A stretch of DNA of 64,000 bases from Nostocoides sp. GTDB lineage: Bacteria > Actinomycetota > Actinomycetes > Actinomycetales > Dermatophilaceae. Each line of letters begins with the position of its first letter. Position 1 is the first letter of the stretch. Below are positions 49,042 through 56,882 of this stretch, in pieces. The stretch is taken from assembly GCA_016716625.1 (NCBI GenBank), contig JADJVJ010000006.1, positions 186,001-250,000 of the forward strand. Direction: 5' to 3'. The position numbers and the translations under genes are program-made. The notes beneath the pieces were generated by a model. It worked only from the letters and a program-made list of their open reading frames with translations. It had not been told where the DNA came from and searched no databases.

Positions 49042-50390
49042 GCCGCTCCCTCCTCGCCGAACTCCGGCAGGTCGTGGCGTTCGGCGAGGGTGCGGCGCAG
49101 CGCCATCATCGCCGTGTAGGTGCAGAAGATCCGGGCCGGTTCGTCCGGATGGGCCGCGAGGAAGGCGTCGAGGGCGAGGATGAGTTCCGGCTCGACGGCG
49201 GCCACCGCAACGTCGTCATAGTCGAGCCGCAGGGCCATGTCGTAGGCCCGTACCCCACTCGTCATCGCCACTCCGCGTTCCCGCAGGCTCGCGAAGCTCA
49301 CGTCGTACAGCCAGGAGACGTCGCGGCCGTCGGCGTCGTTGTCGTTGATCGCGATCATCGTCGCCACCGGGGTCGAGCCGTAGGTGCCCAGGGCCACGGT
49401 GAAGCCCGCGGGGTTCTTGACCAGGACGAGCTCGACCGGCCGGCCGTCGATGTCGATGACCTCGCCCCGGCCGAACGGCGGGCTCACCGCTTGGAGCGCC
49501 CGGACGGTGGTCGCCGGGTCGAAGGCGGGCCCGAGCAGCTCGCGGGCCATGGTGGTCGCCGCGGTCGCGTTGATCATCGCCGCCAGCCCGCGCTGTGTGA
49601 GGGTCACCGGGCCGATGTATGCCGTGGCCTCGCCGCCGGCCTCACCGCCGGCCTCACCGCCGGCCTCACCGCCGCGCAGGATGGTGAAGGAGCGTTCGTC
49701 CAGGGGTGCGAGCAGGCCGTCGTCGCTTCCCGGAATGGGCGGTTGCCAGTCCTCGGCGAACCGCACATCCTGTTCGAGCACCTCGGGGAGCCGGTGGGCG
49801 ATGGAGGAGTCGACCCCGAACCAACGGGTGCGCACCCCTGGGCGGAGCCGGGCCTGGGCCCGGGCAATGAAGGGGTCGTCGAGGTTGAGTACGACCCCGG
49901 CGCTCACCTGGGCGGCGAGCCGGGCGAGCAAGTCGGCGGTGTGGTCGATCTCGGCGAACCGGTCGAGCTGGTCACGGGCGACATTGAGCAGCAGGGCGTG
50001 GGTGGGGGTGACGACCTCGGCGAACTTGAGCGCATGGGCCTCGTCGAGTTCGAGGACGGCGAGGTCGGCGGTGGCCTTCCCGCTGAGCGGCAGGTCCTTG
50101 AGCATCGAGGAGATGACCCCGCGGGTGAAGTTGCTGCCGGTGGGGTTGGTGAGGACCCTGCGCCCGTGCGCCCGAAGGATGGCGACGAGCATCTTCGTCG
50201 TCGTCGTCTTGCCGTTGGTGCCGGAGACCACGACGATCCCGTCCCGGACTGTAGCCAGGGCGTGCTCAAGGAACCGGGGGTCGATGCGTTCGGCAACGAG
50301 GCCGGGGAAGGCCGATCCGCCGCCGCCCTTGACCCGTGCCGCGAGCCGGGCCGTCTTGCCGGCGATGACTGCGGCGGTCGTCCTCAGCAC
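49038..50390 (-). CDS. murT: Lipid II isoglutaminyl synthase, Mur-ligase subunit
   Basis: 450 aa. Mur ligase with DUF1727 C-terminus. P-loop VVVSGTNGKTTTTKMLVAIL (about 53-72), TNPTGSNFTRGVIS, VLELDEAHALKFAEVV, NVARDQLDRFAEIDHT; the C-terminal part shows VLVKNPAGFTVALGT and YDVSFASL. The cysteine zinc ribbon expected in the middle of MurT is absent; in its place is a fourfold GGEA repeat (about 240-255). GTG start 6 nt after a TAGGGT -10 box, just below the second palindrome element. Confidence 0.92.
   Translation of the reverse strand: MLRTTAAVIAGKTARLAARVKGGGGSAFPGLVAERIDPRFLEHALATVRDGIVVVSGTNGKTTTTKMLVAILRAHGRRVLTNPTGSNFTRGVISSMLKDLPLSGKATADLAVLELDEAHALKFAEVVTPTHALLLNVARDQLDRFAEIDHTADLLARLAAQVSAGVVLNLDDPFIARAQARLRPGVRTRWFGVDSSIAHRLPEVLEQDVRFAEDWQPPIPGSDDGLLAPLDERSFTILRGGEAGGEAGGEAGGEATAYIGPVTLTQRGLAAMINATAATTMARELLGPAFDPATTVRALQAVSPPFGRGEVIDIDGRPVELVLVKNPAGFTVALGTYGSTPVATMIAINDNDADGRDVSWLYDVSFASLRERGVAMTSGVRAYDMALRLDYDDVAVAAVEPELILALDAFLAAHPDEPARIFCTYTAMMALRRTLAERHDLPEFGEEGAA
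49627..49675. repeat. Four tandem 12-bp repeats inside murT
   Basis: Unit GCCTCACCGCCG on the plus strand, four copies with the first slightly changed; on the coding strand each gives GGEA. In-frame copy-number change would be tolerated. Confidence 0.9.
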
Positions 50391-50396
50391 CCGTTC

Positions 50397-50402
50397 ACCC
50401 TA
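50397..50402 (-). promoter_or_regulatory. -10 box of leaderless promoter for murT
   Basis: TAGGGT on the minus strand, 6 nt before GTG 50390. It lies 32 bp from the palindrome element. Confidence 0.55.
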
Positions 50403-50433
50403 GTACGGGCGCCCCGACCCTGCGCCGTCCTCC

Positions 50434-50519
50434 CCTAACCTCTGCTAGCAGAGGTTCGTTTCAGAGCCACACGATGCATCATGCGGTTCTGAAACCAAGG
50501 TCTGCTAGCAGAGGTTAGG
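50434..50519. repeat. Alternating-palindrome element, second locus (A-B-A)
   Basis: A copy at 50437-50456 is a perfect 20-bp palindrome (AACCTCTGCTAGCAGAGGTT). The B palindrome at 50458-50495 spans 38 bp centred on GATGCATC with three mismatched pairs, and a second A copy at 50497-50516 has one arm changed to AAGG. The A cores are again exactly 60 bp apart. The outer edges read CCTAACC and GGTTAGG, so the whole element is a larger inverted repeat. It lies between guaA and murT, both minus strand. Confidence 0.92.
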
Positions 50520-50549
50520 TCAGGGAGATGGAGGCCATGGGCGGGAGGG

Positions 50550-52142
50550 CTACTCCCACTCGATGGTGCCGGGGGGCTTGCTCGTCACGTCGAGGACGAC
50601 CCGGTTAACCTCGCGAACCTCGTTGGTGATCCGGGTCGAGATCTTTGCCAGGACGTCATACGGCAGCCGAGTCCAGTCGGCGGTCATGGCGTCCTCGGAG
50701 GACACCGGGCGCAGCACGATGGGGTGCCCGTACGTGCGGCCGTCGCCCTGGACCCCGACCGAGCGGACGTCGGCGAGCAGGACCACCGGGCACTGCCAGA
50801 TGTCCCGGTCGAGGCCGGCCGCGGTGAGTTCCTCGCGGGCGATGAGGTCGGCGGCGCGGAGTATGTCGAGGCGCTCACCGGTCACTTCGCCAACGATGCG
50901 GATGCCGAGTCCCGGCCCCGGGAAGGGCTGCCGCCAGACGATGACCTCGGGCACGCCAAGTTCGAGACCGATCTGCCGGACCTCATCCTTGAAGAGCAGC
51001 CGCAGGGGCTCCACCAGGGTGAACTGAAGGTCCTCGGGGAGGCCGCCGACATTGTGGTGGGACTTGATGTTCGCCGTGCCCGATCCCCCGCCGGACTCCA
51101 CGACATCGGGATAGAGGGTGCCCTGGACGAGGAACTCGACGGGATGGTCGTCTCTGACAGCGTGCGCCCCGACGATGTCGCGGGCGGCCTGCTCGAAGAC
51201 CCTGATGAACTCCCGGCCGATGATCTTGCGCTTCTCCTCCGGGTCGACCACGCCGGACAGGGCGGAAAGGAAACGCTCGCGAGCGTCCACGACGACGAGG
51301 TCCACCCCGGTCGCCGCGACGAAGTCCTCCTCGACCTGGGTGGCCTCCCCGGCCCGCAGCAGCCCGTGGTCGACGAAGACGCAGGTCAGTTGCCGACCCA
51401 CGGCCCGCTGGACCAGGGCAGCGGCCACCGAGGAGTCGACCCCACCGGAGAGCCCACAGATGACCCGTGAGGTCCCGACCTGCGCCCGGACCTCGTCGAT
51501 GAGGGACTCCACGACATTGGCCGGGGTCCAGTGCGAAGCCAGCCCCGCCCCCACCCGCAAAAAGTTCTCGATCACCCGCTGGCCATGCGTGGAGTGGACC
51601 ACTTCGGGGTGCCACTGCACGCCATACAGTCGCCGTGCGTCGTCCTCGAAGGCGGCCACTTCCGCGCCGGAACTCGACGCGGTGACCCTCATGCCGGTCG
51701 GGGCGGCCGTGACCGCATCCCCGTGGCTCATCCACACCGACTGATCGGCGGGCTGGTCGTGGAAGAGCGTCGAGGTGGTGTCGCAGATCGCCACCGGCGT
51801 CGAGCCGAACTCCGAGAGCCCGGTCCGGGCGACGGTGCCCCCGAGTGCCTGCGCCATCGCCTGGAACCCGTAGCACATCCCGAAGACCGGCACCCCGGCG
51901 TGCAGCAGGGCAGGATCGAGCGTTGGCGCACCCTCCTGGTACACCGACGAGGGCCCACCGCTGAGGATGATCGCCGCCGGGTCCTTGGCAAGCAACTCCT
52001 CGACCGGCATGGAGTGCGGGACGACCTCGGAGAAGCACTGGGCCTCGCGCACGCGGCGCGCGATGAGCTGGGCGTACTGGGCGCCGAAGTCGACGACGAG
52101 GACGGGACGATCGACGAGACGGTCCCCAGAGGTGGCGGTCAC
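50550..52142 (-). CDS. guaA: GMP synthase (glutamine-hydrolysing)
   Basis: 530 aa. It converts XMP to GMP. The N-terminal class I amidotransferase has SGGPSSVYQEG, nucleophile Cys in VFGMCYGFQAMA, and QWHPEVVHS. The ATP-pyrophosphatase motif is ICGLSGGVDSSVAAALV. The dimerisation domain ends RITNEVREVNRVVLDVTSKPPGTIEWE, the family's invariant C-terminus. GTG start from a -10 box that overlaps the stop of the DUF3817 gene. Confidence 0.97.
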   Translation of the reverse strand: MTATSGDRLVDRPVLVVDFGAQYAQLIARRVREAQCFSEVVPHSMPVEELLAKDPAAIILSGGPSSVYQEGAPTLDPALLHAGVPVFGMCYGFQAMAQALGGTVARTGLSEFGSTPVAICDTTSTLFHDQPADQSVWMSHGDAVTAAPTGMRVTASSSGAEVAAFEDDARRLYGVQWHPEVVHSTHGQRVIENFLRVGAGLASHWTPANVVESLIDEVRAQVGTSRVICGLSGGVDSSVAAALVQRAVGRQLTCVFVDHGLLRAGEATQVEEDFVAATGVDLVVVDARERFLSALSGVVDPEEKRKIIGREFIRVFEQAARDIVGAHAVRDDHPVEFLVQGTLYPDVVESGGGSGTANIKSHHNVGGLPEDLQFTLVEPLRLLFKDEVRQIGLELGVPEVIVWRQPFPGPGLGIRIVGEVTGERLDILRAADLIAREELTAAGLDRDIWQCPVVLLADVRSVGVQGDGRTYGHPIVLRPVSSEDAMTADWTRLPYDVLAKISTRITNEVREVNRVVLDVTSKPPGTIEWE

Positions 52143-52148
52143 GGCCCG

Positions 52149-52154
52149 AGCCTA
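52149..52154 (-). promoter_or_regulatory. -10 box for guaA, made from a stop codon
   Basis: TAGGCT on the minus strand, 6 nt before GTG 52142. Its TAG (52154-52152) is the stop of the DUF3817 gene. Confidence 0.5.
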
Positions 52155-52511
52155 CTGACGGGCGGCGGTGATGAGCGGCTCGACCTCCGCGGCCGTGCGT
52201 CGCTCGATGATGAAGGCGACGAACGGGATGCACGAGGCCAGCACGATCCCGATCATCTTGGGCAGCTCCCAGCCCACCTTGAAGCCGAGGTTAAACGTGG
52301 CCGCGACCAGGCCCATGAAGATCACCCCGTGGACCGGGCTCCACCAGGTGAGGACCGGGTTGTCGAAACCGTACTTGAGGACCATCTCGGCGATGAGAAC
52401 GAACATCGCCAAACCCGCGATGATCGCGCTGATCTTGAAGAACGAGAGCGCCGAGGCGGTCTTGCCGGGGTCAATGCTCGGGCGTGGGGTCAACTGGCTC
52501 ACGCGACCCAT
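52152..52511 (-). CDS. DUF3817 membrane protein
   Basis: 119 aa with three hydrophobic helices. Family-typical GFDNPVLTWWSPVHGVIFMGLVAATFNL and a C-terminal FVAFIIERRTAAE. The ATG has AGGAG five bases upstream and lies 41 nt inside the end of the SURF1 gene. Function of the family is unknown; in actinobacteria it often sits near guaA. Confidence 0.82.
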   Translation of the reverse strand: MGRVSQLTPRPSIDPGKTASALSFFKISAIIAGLAMFVLIAEMVLKYGFDNPVLTWWSPVHGVIFMGLVAATFNLGFKVGWELPKMIGIVLASCIPFVAFIIERRTAAEVEPLITAARQ

Positions 52512-53235
52512 TCTCACTCCTGCGATGGGCATCGCGGACCATCCGCCACCACAGCCACAGCGCGAAGCCAGCGAACACCCACCATTGCAGGGCGTATGCC
52601 GCGTTGCGCAGCTGCAGCTCGGTGTCGCCGAGCGGGGTGGGCAGCCGGGTGAGCGCCCGGTCGACCGGAGCCTCCGGGTCCTCGATGTCGAGGAACACGA
52701 AGGCGCTGTACGTCTCGCCCGGCCAGAGGTTGACCAGCACCGAGGCATCGATGGACGCGAGTTGACCACTCGGAAGGGGCCGGGCGTCCGAGACCGGCGG
52801 CTCACTCGGCGAAAGCCCTCCGACGAGGGTGCGCCGACCCGTCGGTGGCGGCGTGTCGAGGGCATCGGCCTTCGTGGTGAATCCGCGCAGCACGGGCAGC
52901 CGGACCCCGCTTGAGGCGACGACGAACGGGGTGACCAGCCAATACCCCTTCTGCTCCCCGAGGCGCCGGTTCGGAACGAGGAACTGGCCCTCGGCGTACT
53001 CGCCGACCGCACTCACCCGCGCCGACACCGCGGAGTTCGGGAACGGGGTCGCCGGGCGGAGCAGCGAGGTGACGTCGACGACGGCGGTGGCGCGGGCACG
53101 CTCGATGGCCTCCCGTTCGGCCTCGCCTTGGGCGATGCCGAGCTGCCACATGCCAAGCCGGATGAAGGCGAGAGCGACGAGGACGACAACGACAAGCATC
53201 CCGAGCCATTTCGGGGTGAAGGCCGTCCGGAGCAC
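52471..53235 (-). CDS. SURF1-family protein
   Basis: 254 aa with one helix at each end (10-30 and about 218-235), the SURF1 layout. Motifs: FIRLGMWQLGIAQGEAERE after the first helix, QFLVPNRRLGEQKGYWLVTPF, VLRGFTTKAD, and LQLRNAAYALQWWVFAGFALWLWWR at the end. SURF1 helps assemble haem-copper oxidases; no oxidase genes are in the window. GTG start, 6 nt from a TACGCT box. Confidence 0.88.
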   Translation of the reverse strand: MLRTAFTPKWLGMLVVVVLVALAFIRLGMWQLGIAQGEAEREAIERARATAVVDVTSLLRPATPFPNSAVSARVSAVGEYAEGQFLVPNRRLGEQKGYWLVTPFVVASSGVRLPVLRGFTTKADALDTPPPTGRRTLVGGLSPSEPPVSDARPLPSGQLASIDASVLVNLWPGETYSAFVFLDIEDPEAPVDRALTRLPTPLGDTELQLRNAAYALQWWVFAGFALWLWWRMVRDAHRRSENGSREPVDPTPEH

Positions 53236-53241
53236 CCCCTC

Positions 53242-53247
53242 AGCGTA
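53242..53247 (-). promoter_or_regulatory. -10 box of leaderless promoter for SURF1
   Basis: TACGCT on the minus strand, 6 nt before GTG 53235. Divergent from the ABC exporter promoter 40 bp away. Confidence 0.5.
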
Positions 53248-53285
53248 GGCCGGAAATCCGGTGGCTCATCGCGCCGGGCACCGCA

Positions 53286-53291
53286 TACGGT
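53286..53291 (+). promoter_or_regulatory. -10 box for the ABC exporter operon
   Basis: TACGGT, 9 nt before ATG 53301; no clear Shine-Dalgarno sequence. Confidence 0.45.
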
Positions 53292-53300
53292 GGAGCAAGT

Positions 53301-54995
53301 ATGCCGTCCTCCCCCACTCCCGATCCCACCACCACGCTCACGCCGGGCTGGCCCCGGTGGGCCCTTTCACTGCCCGAGGACACCCGCCCGCCGACAACGG
53401 TGGACGCCTTCTTGCTCTGGCTGGCGCGGCGGCAGTGGCGCTCGCTCGCTGCCGGCGCCGTCATGGGCACCGCGTGGATGCTGCCGATCGCGCTCGTTCC
53501 AGCGGCCATCGGCGCCGCCATCGACCGCGGAGTGGTCGCCCGTGACCTGGGCCAGCTGCTGCTTTGGGCGGGCGCTGTCCTCGGGCTCGGGATCTTCTCG
53601 GCGGTGACCGGCAACGGCCGACACCTCGCCGCCGTGACGAACTGGCTTCTCGCCACGTTCCGCGGGGCCGTACTCGCCGACCGGGCGCTGCGCCGGGCCG
53701 GGCCACGCCTCACCCGGGAGCTGCCGGTCGGCGAGATCATCACCTCGTTCTCGACCGACTTCGGCCGCCTCGGCGGCGCCTTCGACGTTTTCGCCCGGGT
53801 GACCGGGTCCCTGGTGAGCTTCGTCGTGGTCGCCGTCATCCTGCTCAAAGGATCGGTGCTCCTCGGGCTCATCATGCTCATCGGTGGACCGCTGCTCGTG
53901 CTCTCGCTGAGCCTGGTCATGCAGCCTCTGCAACGCCGCCAAGAGGCCCAGCGCCAGGAAGCCGGCGCGCTCGCCGCGCTCGCCGCGGACACCGTTGCCG
54001 GGCTGCGGGTGCTGCGCGGGATCGGCGGCGAGGAGACCTTCCTCCGCCGGTATGCCGTGCAGTCCGAGCGCGTGCGGGTCGCCGGAGTGAGGATCGCCGG
54101 CCTGCAGGCGACCCTGGACGCCGCTCAGGTGCTCCTCCCAGGCATCTTCGTGCTCGTCGTCACGGCCGTCGGCTCTCGGCTCGTCGTTCGCGGCGAGATC
54201 AGCCCTGGGCAACTCGTCGCGTTCTACGGATACACGGCCTTCCTCACCACTCCTCTGCGAACCGTTGTGGAGTTCACCGAGAGCATGGTGCGGGCCAGGG
54301 TCGCGGCTCGCCGCGTTGTGCGCATCCTCGCCGCCGACCCCGGCGCTGCGAGTGAGTCGGCCCCTGACCTGGGACCGGAGGCGGGGCCGGCGGCCGCGAG
54401 TGTGGTGCGGACGGCCATGGGGACGCTGACCGGGGTGGTCAGCGCCGACCCGGAAGAGTCCGCCGAACTGGTGCGCGGGCTTGCCGGCGATCAGGTGCTC
54501 GTCTCCGAACCGACCCCGCATATGTTCAGTGGGCCGCTGCGGGAGGAACTCCTCGCCGGACTCGAGCTCGACGATCCCGACGTGCTCGCCCGGCTCGACG
54601 AGGTCCTCGTCGTTGCCGACGCCGAGGACGTCCTCCTGGCCGTCGACGGCGGACTCGGCGGGGACCTTGTCGAGCGAGGACGCACCTTGAGTGGTGGGCA
54701 GCGGCAGCGTATTGCGTTGGCCCGAGCCCTGGTCCGGGCGCCGGAACTCCTCGTCCTCATCGAGCCGACGAGCGCTGTCGACGCGCACACCGAGGCTCGG
54801 ATCGCGGCCCGGTTGGCTGAGCATCGGCGCGGACAGCGCACCATCGTCGTCACGGCGAGCCCGTTGCTGCTCGACGCCTGCGACGAGGTTCTGCTCGTCG
54901 CCGATGGCCAGGTGGCCGCCCGCGGGCGCCACCACGACCTGCTGAGCCAGGTCACGGCATACCGGGAAATCGTGCTCCGCGGGGAGGAGCCGTGA
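53301..54995 (+). CDS. ABC exporter half-transporter with degenerate nucleotide site
   Basis: 564 aa: six-helix exporter domain (about 45-330) then a nucleotide-binding domain. The NBD has no Walker A: the expected GxxGxGKS region reads GVVSADPEESAELVRG. The signature TLSGGQRQRIALARAL (about 461) is perfect. Walker B reads LLVLIEPTSAVD, with the magnesium-binding Asp replaced by Ile. It therefore cannot bind ATP normally by itself and must pair with the next gene, whose defects are complementary. Substrate unknown. Confidence 0.9.
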   Translation: MPSSPTPDPTTTLTPGWPRWALSLPEDTRPPTTVDAFLLWLARRQWRSLAAGAVMGTAWMLPIALVPAAIGAAIDRGVVARDLGQLLLWAGAVLGLGIFSAVTGNGRHLAAVTNWLLATFRGAVLADRALRRAGPRLTRELPVGEIITSFSTDFGRLGGAFDVFARVTGSLVSFVVVAVILLKGSVLLGLIMLIGGPLLVLSLSLVMQPLQRRQEAQRQEAGALAALAADTVAGLRVLRGIGGEETFLRRYAVQSERVRVAGVRIAGLQATLDAAQVLLPGIFVLVVTAVGSRLVVRGEISPGQLVAFYGYTAFLTTPLRTVVEFTESMVRARVAARRVVRILAADPGAASESAPDLGPEAGPAAASVVRTAMGTLTGVVSADPEESAELVRGLAGDQVLVSEPTPHMFSGPLREELLAGLELDDPDVLARLDEVLVVADAEDVLLAVDGGLGGDLVERGRTLSGGQRQRIALARALVRAPELLVLIEPTSAVDAHTEARIAARLAEHRRGQRTIVVTASPLLLDACDEVLLVADGQVAARGRHHDLLSQVTAYREIVLRGEEP

Positions 54996-56767
54996 TGAAG
55001 CCACCCACGTTGCGCACCGACCACGCGCACCGCACCCTGCCCGTCGCCGGCCGCGCGACCGTGCTGCGCGAGGTCACCCGAATGTGGCGTACCGAGCGAC
55101 GGGGTTTCCTCGGCGTCGCGCTGTGGCAGGCGCTCGCCGCAGCGGCCAGCCTCGTCGGCCCGTTCGTCATCGGACAGGTCGTCGGCGAGGTCGCCAGCGG
55201 CCGGCCCTCGACCGACCGGATCACCACTCTCGTGCTCGCGCTCGGGATCGGCCTGCTGGCCCAAAGCGCGCTCACCTGGGTGGCCCGCCGGGCGGCCCTG
55301 GTGCTCGCCGAGCGCCTCTTTGCCGCCTTGCGCGGCGAGTTCATGGAACGTTCGGTCGCACTCCCGCTCTCGGTGGTCGAACGAGCCGGGACCGGTGACC
55401 TGCTGGCCCGCACCACGAACGACGTCGACGCGGTGGCCCGGGTAATCCGCGAGGGTCTGCCGAGCCTCATCGTCGCGCTCGTCTCGATCGTCGTCGGCGC
55501 TGCCGCCGCCTTCCTCACCGCCCCGCTGGCCGCCCTGGCGATCCTTGCCGCGCCACTGGTGTGGTGGTGGCCGACGCGGCGTTATCTGAGCCGGGCCGGT
55601 GGGGGCTACCTCTGGGAGCATGCGGCCTACGCCGACCTCAACGGCTGCGCCGCCGAGACCGCCGAGGGCGCCGCGACGATGGCCGCCCTTGGGCTCCAGG
55701 AGCACCGCGGGCGCCGGTTCCTGGCGACCCTGGATGACTGCCGTCAGGCCGAGCGGTACACGCTGCGGCTGCGGCTGGCGTGGTTCCCGTGGCTCGAACT
55801 GGGGTTCTTCACTCCGGTCGCCCTCGTTGTCCTCTGGGGCGGTTACCTCACCTGGGACGGGCAGCTGTCGGTGGCGGCACTCACCGCGGTCGTCCTCTAT
55901 GTCCAGCAGCTGCTCGACCCGCTCGGGGAGCTCCTGGGTTGGCTTGACGAGCTTCAGTTCGCGGCGACCTCGGCGAGCAGGATCCTTGGCGTCGCCGAGG
56001 TTCCCCGGGACCGGACCCCGAGCGGGGAGCTGCCCGCAGGGGATGACATCGTGGTGCAGGACGTGCGCTACGGCTACCGCGAGGGTCGGGACGTGCTGCA
56101 CGGGATCACCCTGGCGCCACGGCCCGGCGAGAGACTCACCATCGTCGGGCCGAGCGGCGCCGGGAAATCGACCCTCGGCCGGCTCATGGCCGGTATCGAC
56201 GGCCCCCGGGAGGGCCGGGTGAGCTGCGGCGGCGTGCGTCTCGTCGACTTGGACCTACCGGTCCTGCGCGGCGAGGTGGCGCTGGTGACCCAGGAACATC
56301 ACCTCTTTGTGGGATCGCTGGCCGACAACCTGGCACTGGCCCGACCGGAGGCGGCCGAGGATGAGCTGTGGGCGGCACTGCGTGCCGTGGACGCGCAGGA
56401 GTGGGCCGCGGCCCTCCCCAAGGCGCTGGCCACGGCCGTGGGCTCGGGTGGGCACGCCTTGACCGAGCCGCAGGCGCAACAGGTCGCGCTGGCCCGGCTG
56501 GTTCTCGCCGACCCGCACACCCTCGTCCTGGACGAGGCCACCTCGCTGCTCGACCCGCGGGCGGCTCGGCACCTCGAACGGTCCCTCGCCGCGGTCATGA
56601 GTGGCCGGACCGTGGTCGCCATCGCGCACCGGCTGCACACCGCACATGACGCCGACCGGGTCTGCGTGGTCGAGGACGGTCGAGTCAGCGAGCTCGGTTC
56701 GCACGCCGAGCTGCTCGCGGTGGGCAAGTCCTATGCCGCGCTGTGGCGCTCCTGGCGCGACGAGTAG
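54992..56767 (+). CDS. ABC exporter half-transporter, catalytic partner
   Basis: 591 aa: six-helix exporter domain (about 40-330) and an NBD with intact Walker A IVGPSGAGKSTLGRLMAG (about 383-400), Q-loop VTQEHHLF, Walker B TLVLDEATSLLD (about 509-520) and H-loop VVAIAHRLHT. The signature is lost: LTEPQAQQVALARL replaces LSGGQ. Paired with the previous protein, one composite site (this Walker A/B plus the partner LSGGQ) is complete and the other is dead. Starts at GTG 54992 or ATG 54995, overlapping the upstream stop. Confidence 0.92.
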   Translation: MMKPPTLRTDHAHRTLPVAGRATVLREVTRMWRTERRGFLGVALWQALAAAASLVGPFVIGQVVGEVASGRPSTDRITTLVLALGIGLLAQSALTWVARRAALVLAERLFAALRGEFMERSVALPLSVVERAGTGDLLARTTNDVDAVARVIREGLPSLIVALVSIVVGAAAAFLTAPLAALAILAAPLVWWWPTRRYLSRAGGGYLWEHAAYADLNGCAAETAEGAATMAALGLQEHRGRRFLATLDDCRQAERYTLRLRLAWFPWLELGFFTPVALVVLWGGYLTWDGQLSVAALTAVVLYVQQLLDPLGELLGWLDELQFAATSASRILGVAEVPRDRTPSGELPAGDDIVVQDVRYGYREGRDVLHGITLAPRPGERLTIVGPSGAGKSTLGRLMAGIDGPREGRVSCGGVRLVDLDLPVLRGEVALVTQEHHLFVGSLADNLALARPEAAEDELWAALRAVDAQEWAAALPKALATAVGSGGHALTEPQAQQVALARLVLADPHTLVLDEATSLLDPRAARHLERSLAAVMSGRTVVAIAHRLHTAHDADRVCVVEDGRVSELGSHAELLAVGKSYAALWRSWRDE

Positions 56768-56839
56768 GCCCGCGCGAGGGGCCAGAGCGCGAGCCAAGAA
56801 TGCCCGCCCCGGCCATAGACCCAGGCATCCGAGCGCTGC

Positions 56840-56845
56840 TACCGT
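56840..56845 (+). promoter_or_regulatory. -10 box for the APC permease operon
   Basis: TACCGT, 37 nt before ATG 56883. Here a short leader with an AAGGGGA ribosome-binding site follows, unlike the leaderless genes. Confidence 0.45.
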
Positions 56846-56882
56846 GCCCGGAACATCGATGCAGGGACTGAAGGGGACCTAT

